Notes under the pieces: generated by a model
What the model was told of the DNA's origin: nothing
Database searches by the model: none
The model's input: only the letters and a program-made list of their open reading frames with translations
Shown: positions 5,758-6,996 of the stretch, piece by piece
How the letters are laid out: the number at the start of each line of letters is the position of its first letter
Numbering within the stretch: position 1 is the stretch's first letter
Assembly: GCA_000433515.1 (NCBI GenBank)
Contig: FR891148.1
Span: forward strand, 3,792-10,787
Length of the DNA: 6,996 bases
Source of the DNA: Candidatus Colimorpha enterica
GTDB lineage: Bacteria > Bacillota > Clostridia > Oscillospirales > CAG-272
Direction: 5' to 3'
Program-made: the position numbers and the translations under genes

Positions 5758-5817
5758 GAAAAAATGCCGGTCGGGAAACCTGAATTCCTGCTGTTGTGAC
5801 GGTTGATGCCGGATAAG

Positions 5818-5863
5818 AAAAATCAGCGCAGAGCCTCCCGGAAAGGAGACATGACTGCGCTGA
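5818..5863 (-). terminator. Rho-independent terminator of the dihydroorotase-like gene
   Basis: Read on the minus strand, TCAGCGCAG (5863-5855) pairs with CTGCGCTGA (5831-5823), with a smaller inner CTCC/GGAG stem, and is followed directly by TTTTTCTT. It begins 25 nt after the stop codon at 5890-5888. Confidence 0.88.
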
Positions 5864-5887
5864 CCTGAACGGTATGATATGTAATTC

Positions 5888-6996
5888 CTAAAACACCCTG
5901 ACCCCGCCGGAGAATACGGCTTTTACACAGCCGGTGAGAGTCATTCCGAGGTAGGGAGTATTGACAGACTTGCTTTTCATTGTGTTTGAAGAAACAACGG
6001 TTTCGGCATCGGTGTCGGCTATAACAAGATCAGCGGGAGCGCCGGGAGTGATCCCGGCTTTTCTTCCTGTGATCTTTGCGGGATTCACCGCAAGAAGTGC
6101 GGCAAGGCGGTCGGGTGTGACGATGTTCTTTTTCAGCAGATAAGTCACCGATGCGGAGAACGCGGTGTCAAATCCCGATGCCCCGAAGAGGCATTTTTTA
6201 AGCTCCTGGCAGTTTTCCGGCTTTGTAAGCGGGGTGTGGAGTGACGAAATGCAGTCGATCGTCCCGTCGGAGAGCGCCTCGCATACCGATTCGCGGTCGC
6301 GGCGGGTTCCGAGAGGCGGGATGACCTTTGCGCTTCCGCCGTAATAGAACACGTCGCTGTCGGTCATCGAAAAATAAAGCGGAGAGGTGCCGCAGGTGAC
6401 GGGGACTCCGCGCGATTTTGCCTGACGGACAAGAGAGACGGATTCCGCGTCGGAAACCGCGGGGATATGAATCCGGCAGCCGGTTTCGGCGGAGAGGATC
6501 AGTGCGGTAACAAGCGGAAGCAGGAACGCGCTTTCGGGAATTGCCGCAAGACCGAGGAGCTTTGCCGTCCGTCCGCCGCGCATGACGCCGTCGGAGGCAA
6601 GCCTTCTGTCAAGGCAGGCGGGGATGAGAAGGCTGTCCGATGCCCTGCAGGCAAGCATTATGCTTTTCAGCTTTCCCGGATCGGTGACCGGTGAGGGAAT
6701 GTCGGTATAAACCGCGCGTTTTTCGGCATCGATTCCGGACGGGTCGGAAACGGGTATGACAGGCAGTATTCTGCACGGGGTCGATGCGGGGCGCAGTGTG
6801 ACCGGCTCCCCCGACTGATGCGGCAGGCAGGCAAGATTCAGAAAGCCGCCGCCGACAGCCGCGGCGGATGCCGTTGCTATGCTGTCTCTCTGCGCGTGCG
6901 CGGGATCGGAGAAGCGGCAGGCGATATCGGTGAACGCCGGAAAAAGATATGCTCCGCCCGCGTCGTAAACAAACGTGCCGTCACCGGCAGATTTCC
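5888..6996 (-). CDS. Dihydroorotase-like protein lacking catalytic residues (5' end beyond right edge)
   Basis: At least 368 residues remain open from the right edge to the TAG at 5890-5888; roughly the first 45 are missing. The layout matches type I dihydroorotase (pyrimidine synthesis, carbamoyl-aspartate to dihydroorotate) along its whole length: LFPAFTDI, the GGF strand, KVIPPLG, DGTIDCIS, LFGASGFDTAFS, and the C-terminal NTPYLGMTLTGCVKAVFSGG. The catalytic residues are gone. HxHxR after the first strand reads A-C-R-F-S (6922-6908); the substrate Asn of PNT is His (6820-6818); the AHCED His is Ala (6619-6617); the CHVS His is Ala (6460-6458); TDHAPH reads SLHTPL, losing the catalytic Asp to Leu (6241-6239); and NPPLR reads IPPLG. 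No stop or frameshift is present, so it looks like a maintained pseudoenzyme, comparable to the inactive dihydroorotase homologue that holds aspartate transcarbamoylase in Pseudomonas. Family confident; role inferred. Confidence 0.8.
   Translation of the reverse strand, partial: KSAGDGTFVYDAGGAYLFPAFTDIACRFSDPAHAQRDSIATASAAAVGGGFLNLACLPHQSGEPVTLRPASTPCRILPVIPVSDPSGIDAEKRAVYTDIPSPVTDPGKLKSIMLACRASDSLLIPACLDRRLASDGVMRGGRTAKLLGLAAIPESAFLLPLVTALILSAETGCRIHIPAVSDAESVSLVRQAKSRGVPVTCGTSPLYFSMTDSDVFYYGGSAKVIPPLGTRRDRESVCEALSDGTIDCISSLHTPLTKPENCQELKKCLFGASGFDTAFSASVTYLLKKNIVTPDRLAALLAVNPAKITGRKAGITPGAPADLVIADTDAETVVSSNTMKSKSVNTPYLGMTLTGCVKAVFSGGVRVF

Noticed and set aside
5764..5812. ATGCCGG repeated at 5764-5770 and 5806-5812
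   Set aside because: Only seven bases and a common local word; no structure or spacing pattern supports a function.

Overview
The window looks like chromosomal DNA from a low- to mid-GC Gram-positive anaerobe, most likely a gut-type member of Clostridia (Oscillospirales-like). This is inferred from an intact RNase Y with an N-terminal membrane anchor, strong AGGAGG-type ribosome binding sites, near-consensus sigma-A promoters with extended -10 elements, TTG/GTG starts, and a secreted membrane-anchored carbohydrate-binding protein under LacI/AraC-style neighbours. The genus cannot be named from sequence alone.

Layout from left to right: (1) the 5' end of a short-chain dehydrogenase/reductase on the minus strand (1-214); (2) a divergent AraC-family regulator (322-1209) behind a textbook promoter; (3) a 350-base intergenic stretch (1210-1560) packed with hairpins, with a good promoter pointing back towards araC and then the rny promoter; (4) rny, encoding RNase Y (1561-3105), with a terminator at 3202-3249; (5) a LacI-family regulator (3363-4379) with its own promoter and a strong terminator; (6) a 24-bp operator-like palindrome (4485-4508) and a near-consensus promoter leading to a secreted CBM9-like protein anchored by a C-terminal membrane helix (4647-5690); (7) convergent to it on the minus strand, a dihydroorotase-like gene (5888 to beyond the right edge) that is open throughout but has lost essentially every metal-binding and catalytic residue.

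Most genes appear to be transcribed singly. The SDR/AraC pair is probably a small regulatory unit: the regulator has its own consensus promoter, while the SDR side has no recognisable -35, as expected for an activator-dependent promoter. The LacI regulator and the carbohydrate-binding surface protein form a second plausible unit, linked by the palindrome. RNase Y is a housekeeping mRNA-decay enzyme unrelated to either.

The items most worth following up are the degenerate dihydroorotase (a probable non-catalytic partner or scaffold protein), the multi-hairpin element upstream of rny, and the palindrome between lacI and the surface-protein gene. I saw no tRNA, rRNA, CRISPR array, insertion sequence or phage gene.
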